Source: Nitrospira sp. (lineage in GTDB: Bacteria > Nitrospirota > Nitrospiria > Nitrospirales > Nitrospiraceae). Taken from it: 48,913 bases of DNA. Location: contig SWDG01000006.1 of the NCBI GenBank assembly GCA_005116965.1, forward strand, positions 604,984 to 653,896, in the 5' to 3' direction. Made by a program: the position numbers and the translations under genes. Position 1 is the first letter of the stretch. Each line of letters begins with the position of its first letter. The notes under the pieces are model-generated. The model had not been told where the DNA came from. It was given only the letters and a program-made list of their open reading frames with translations, and ran no database searches. Shown here in pieces: positions 45,798 to 48,913 of the stretch.

Positions 45798-46907
45798 ATG
45801 ACTGCAATCTTCACGGTTCCCGTTTCCCTATCTGAAAGAAGTTATGAGATCGAGATTCAGGCCGGACTGTTAGCGAGGCTCGGTAAGAGATTGAAGGAGC
45901 ACGGTGTAGGGGAGAAAGTTGCCATTGTGACAGATCGGCACGTCGCTCGGCACTACCTCAAGAGTAGTCTGGAGGCGATCAAGCGGTGCGGGATTGAACC
46001 CATTCCGATCATTCTGACTCCCGGAGAGCGGTCAAAAACGCTGAAGACGGTGGAGCAGATCCTCGACGTGTTGGCGCGTCATCGGTTTGAGCGGTCGTCG
46101 ATGGTTGTGGCGCTCGGCGGAGGTGTCGTGGGTGATATGGCCGGGTTTGCCGCTTCGATCTATCAGCGTGGTATTCCCTATATTCAGGTGCCGACGACGC
46201 TTGTGGCGCAGGTTGATTCCAGCGTCGGAGGAAAGACGGGTGTCGACCATCGACTCGGGAAGAACCTGATCGGCTCGTTTTATCAACCGTGCGCCGTCTG
46301 GATCGATCCATTGACGCTGCATACGTTGCCCGTTCGGGAAGTCGTCGCCGGACTGGCTGAGGTCATTAAATACGGAATCATTGCGGACGAGTCCTTCTTC
46401 GCCTATCTACAGCGGCACATGCCTGCGTTACGGAGGCAAGCGCCCGGTATCGTCGCGACCGTGGTGAGGCGAGCCTGTGAGATCAAGGCCGAGGTGGTGG
46501 CCGCAGATGAGCGAGAGTCAGATCGTAGGAGAATCCTCAACTATGGGCATACCATCGGGCATGCGCTTGAATCGTTGGGAGGGTATCAGTCGCTTGTCCA
46601 TGGAGAAGCGGTGGGGATTGGATTGGTACAGGAAGCCGAACTTGCCTGCTTTCAGGAGATCTGTTCTCGTGCTGTGGTGGAAACGATTCGCCGCCTTGTA
46701 AGGGAGGCGGGGTTGAGTGACCGTATGCCGCCGTGGACCTCGACGAGAATATGGAAGGCCATGCTGCATGATAAGAAGGTGTCAGGAGGGCGAGTCATTG
46801 GGGTGTGGCCCGAACGTATTGGACAGGTGCGGATAGGGCCGATTGACAAACAGATGTTTGAACAGTGGTATGCCGTTTCACGAGCGTCTCCGCAGCGTCA
46901 TGCCTAA
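45798..46907 (+). CDS. aroB: 3-dehydroquinate synthase
   Basis: AroB converts DAHP to 3-dehydroquinate, the second step of the shikimate pathway, using NAD and a metal. The 369-residue protein has the NAD-binding VALGGGVVGDMAGFAAS motif, PTTLVAQVDSSVGGKTGVD, the metal-binding GLAEVIKYGII (Glu) and NYGHTIGHALE (His), plus a second His in VHGEAVGIG. ATG 45798 gives the normal length. It has no obvious partner gene beside it; nadE follows after 98 bases. Confidence 0.96.
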   Translation: MTAIFTVPVSLSERSYEIEIQAGLLARLGKRLKEHGVGEKVAIVTDRHVARHYLKSSLEAIKRCGIEPIPIILTPGERSKTLKTVEQILDVLARHRFERSSMVVALGGGVVGDMAGFAASIYQRGIPYIQVPTTLVAQVDSSVGGKTGVDHRLGKNLIGSFYQPCAVWIDPLTLHTLPVREVVAGLAEVIKYGIIADESFFAYLQRHMPALRRQAPGIVATVVRRACEIKAEVVAADERESDRRRILNYGHTIGHALESLGGYQSLVHGEAVGIGLVQEAELACFQEICSRAVVETIRRLVREAGLSDRMPPWTSTRIWKAMLHDKKVSGGRVIGVWPERIGQVRIGPIDKQMFEQWYAVSRASPQRHA

Positions 46908-47005
46908 GTACGGATCTCTTGCCAACCGAGCTGAGTCGAGATGAACCTCTCTCCTGTGTCGCGCGCGATCGGACAGCGGAGATAGGCCGGTTTTAACGGG
47001 GTTCT

Positions 47006-48793
47006 ATGCGGACGTTGCGCATCGCGATAGCACAGATGAACCCGACCGTTGGGGATCTGACGGGGAACCTTCACCGTATCACGACCTGGATCCGAGACGC
47101 GAAGAAGGTCAACGCTGATCTCGTTGTATTCCCTGAACTGGCCATTACTGGCTCTCCTCCCGAAGACCTCCTGCTCAAGGCACAGTTCGTCGAAGAGAAC
47201 GTACGGGTTCTGAACGAGATCGCCCAGGCCTGTCGCGGGGTAGTTGCGGTGGTTGGGTACGTGAGACAAGGAGACCAACGCGATCCACCTTCCTTCCGGC
47301 CATCGATGCGCTCAGCCGGTCGGCGTGCGCTCTACAATGCGGCAGCAGTAATTGCCGATCGCAAGGTAGTCGGGAGTTACAGTAAATGGTATTTGCCCAA
47401 CTATGGGGTATGCGATGAAAGCCGTTATTTTTTCCCTGGACGAAGGCTCCCGATGCTTCTCGTCAACGGAACGACCATTGGGGTGACCATCTGCGAAGAT
47501 ATGTGGTCGCCGGAAGGGCCCACCCCTGTATACGCAGCGGCCGGCGCCGAGGTGATCGTCACGATTGATGCCTCTCCCTTTCATATCGGTAACAGTGGCT
47601 CGAGGGAGCAGATGTTGGCGACGAACGCGCGGGAAAACGGAGTCATAGTCGCGTATACGAACATGGTCGGCGGTCAAGATGAGCTGGTCTTCGACGGGAG
47701 CAGTGTGATTCTGGATCAATCCGGCACGGTGGTTGCCCGTGGCCATGTGTTTCGTGAAGAGTTGCTGGTGGCTGATGTGAACGTGGAAGCCGTGTCACGT
47801 GGGCGTATGACGCATGGACGAAAAACGGCATGGACTCGAAAAGCTGTTTCGGCCGTCGATCGTCTCGTGGTGAAGAGCGCGGTGATCCAAAAGAAGAAGC
47901 GGACTCGAATCGTGGCAGAGATAGCAGAACCATTAGAGGAGATCGAAGCGGTGTACCAGGCCCTGGTACTGGGCGTGAAAGATTATGTCTACAAGAACGG
48001 ATTTACCCGCGTGGTGATTGGGGTGAGCGGCGGCCTCGATTCGGCAGTGACCGCGGCCATCGCGGTGGATGCGCTTGGCGCCGAACATGTGCTCGGTGTC
48101 TTCATGCCGTCTCCGTACACCTCACGGGAAAGCGAAGAGGATGTCGTGGAATTGGCACGGTGTCTCCGCATCGATGTGCAGACCATCCCGATTGCACCGA
48201 CATGTGAGGCCTATCGACAATCGCTGGCACCCGCATTTGCCGACCGCCCCACAGATACGACCGAAGAAAACCTCCAGGCGCGCATTCGCGGCAATCTGCT
48301 CATGGCGGTATCCAATAAGTTCAGGCATCTGGTATTGACCACGGGGAACAAAAGCGAGATGAGCGTGGGGTACTCGACGCTGTACGGCGATATGGCCGGC
48401 GGGTTCGCCGTCATTAAGGATGTGCCGAAGACAATGGTTTACGGCCTGGCGAGGTTCCGCAATGCCCTCGGTTCGTCGCCGGTGATTCCTGCGCGCATCC
48501 TGGATCGACCTCCGACCGCCGAGTTGAGGCCGAATCAAAAAGATGAAGATTCACTTCCCCCGTACGCTGTGCTCGATCCCATTCTTCGGGCGTATGTTGA
48601 AGAAGACCGCTCGTTCGCCGATATCGTCGAGGCCGGGTTCGATCGCGCAACGGTCTCGCGCGTGATCAGAATGGTGGATGCCAGCGAGTTCAAGCGACGT
48701 CAGGCACCCCTGGGTGTTAAGATCACGCACCGCGCTTTGGGCAAGGATCGACGGATGCCGATTACGAACGGCTATCGGATCAAGCCGGAGTAG
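47006..48793 (+). CDS. nadE: Glutamine-dependent NAD+ synthetase
   Basis: It makes NAD+ from deamido-NAD+, ATP and ammonia taken from glutamine. The 595-residue protein has an N-terminal nitrilase-type glutaminase domain with the catalytic triad Glu44 (PELAITG), Lys127 (SKWYLPNYG) and Cys163 (TICEDMW), and a C-terminal synthetase domain with the ATP-binding SGGLDSA at 341-347, followed by TGNKSEMSVGYSTLYGDMAGGF. The two-domain layout means it does not depend on free ammonia. The stop is close to the end of a possible convergent gene. Confidence 0.96.
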   Translation: MRTLRIAIAQMNPTVGDLTGNLHRITTWIRDAKKVNADLVVFPELAITGSPPEDLLLKAQFVEENVRVLNEIAQACRGVVAVVGYVRQGDQRDPPSFRPSMRSAGRRALYNAAAVIADRKVVGSYSKWYLPNYGVCDESRYFFPGRRLPMLLVNGTTIGVTICEDMWSPEGPTPVYAAAGAEVIVTIDASPFHIGNSGSREQMLATNARENGVIVAYTNMVGGQDELVFDGSSVILDQSGTVVARGHVFREELLVADVNVEAVSRGRMTHGRKTAWTRKAVSAVDRLVVKSAVIQKKKRTRIVAEIAEPLEEIEAVYQALVLGVKDYVYKNGFTRVVIGVSGGLDSAVTAAIAVDALGAEHVLGVFMPSPYTSRESEEDVVELARCLRIDVQTIPIAPTCEAYRQSLAPAFADRPTDTTEENLQARIRGNLLMAVSNKFRHLVLTTGNKSEMSVGYSTLYGDMAGGFAVIKDVPKTMVYGLARFRNALGSSPVIPARILDRPPTAELRPNQKDEDSLPPYAVLDPILRAYVEEDRSFADIVEAGFDRATVSRVIRMVDASEFKRRQAPLGVKITHRALGKDRRMPITNGYRIKPE

Positions 48794-48796
48794 ACC

Positions 48797-48913
48797 TCAC
48801 TGGTTCCCTTTCCTGATCATCTGATACCACGCAAGCCTGTATCCAATCATTGCGGATAGGCGCGAAGCGCCTGGATGCTTGCTCTTGGGGCGTTTTGCCG
48901 TATCCATTTGATG
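48797..48913 (-). CDS. 3' end of a possible minus-strand gene, convergent with nadE
   Basis: On the minus strand the frame is open from the window edge to a TGA at 48797-48799, giving at least 38 residues with a basic, mixed composition (MDTAKRPKSKHPGASRLSA, then MIGYRLAWYQMIRKGNQ). It could be the C-terminus of a larger gene or a chance open frame; the family is not recognised. The hairpin at 48858-48872 lies inside it. Confidence 0.3.
   Translation of the reverse strand, partial: HQMDTAKRPKSKHPGASRLSAMIGYRLAWYQMIRKGNQ
48858..48872. repeat. Short GC-rich inverted repeat near the window end
   Basis: AGGCGC (48858-48863) and GCGCCT (48867-48872) flank GAA. There is no T-run on either side, so it is unlikely to be a terminator; it could be part of a dispersed repeat or of the coding sequence on the minus strand. 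Confidence 0.3.

Overview
The window reads as a chromosome segment of a Gram-negative bacterium, most likely a Nitrospira-like member of the Nitrospirota. The support is an LPS-transport (Lpt) cluster and a type IV pilus secretin (two membranes), protein sequences that look like that lineage, moderately GC-rich codon use, and zinc-type (Cys-containing) forms of L33, L36, S14 and S4. The lineage call is recognition from memory, not a database result.

Layout, almost all on the + strand. (1) 1-2639: the 3' part of a UvrD/PcrA-type helicase and an exported HExxH protein. (2) 2692-8299: a strong sigma70 promoter, tRNA-Tyr, tRNA-Gly, tRNA-Thr, tuf, rpmG, tRNA-Trp, secE, nusG, rplK, rplA, rplJ, rplL. 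(3) 8425-16606: rpoB and rpoC. (4) 16629-19661: a perfect-consensus promoter, rpsL, rpsG and a 3'-truncated fusA. (5) 19660-19865: a scar holding the first 36 codons of an IS630-like transposase. The usual rpsJ (and the second tuf found there in many bacteria) is missing. (6) 19866-35282: the S10, spc and alpha ribosomal-protein operons merged into one array, ending in rpoA-rplQ and a strong terminator. (7) 35445-40298: lptC, lptA, lptB, rpoN, hpf, rapZ. (8) 40360-45624: a promoter, a small MerR-like HTH gene, pilMNOPQ and a terminator. (9) 45798-48793: aroB and nadE, facing the tail of a possible minus-strand gene at the window edge.

Together these genes make the core of the translation and transcription machinery (EF-Tu, EF-G, about 30 ribosomal proteins, RNA polymerase alpha/beta/beta', NusG, IF1), the Sec channel that exports nascent proteins (SecE, SecY), the first N-terminal processing enzyme (Map), an outer-membrane LPS export system, sigma54, and the inner-membrane to outer-membrane part of a type IV pilus machine.

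The main oddities: rplJ and rplL form one uninterrupted frame (an L10-L7/L12 fusion with an internal start); fusA lacks the second half of domain V next to a transposase relic, and rpsJ is absent from its expected place; EF-Tu has a longer, non-canonical switch I; and tRNA-Thr(GGT) has a mismatched acceptor stem. No gene-free stretch exceeds 300 bases; the largest are 2640-2887 and 45553-45797, described below.
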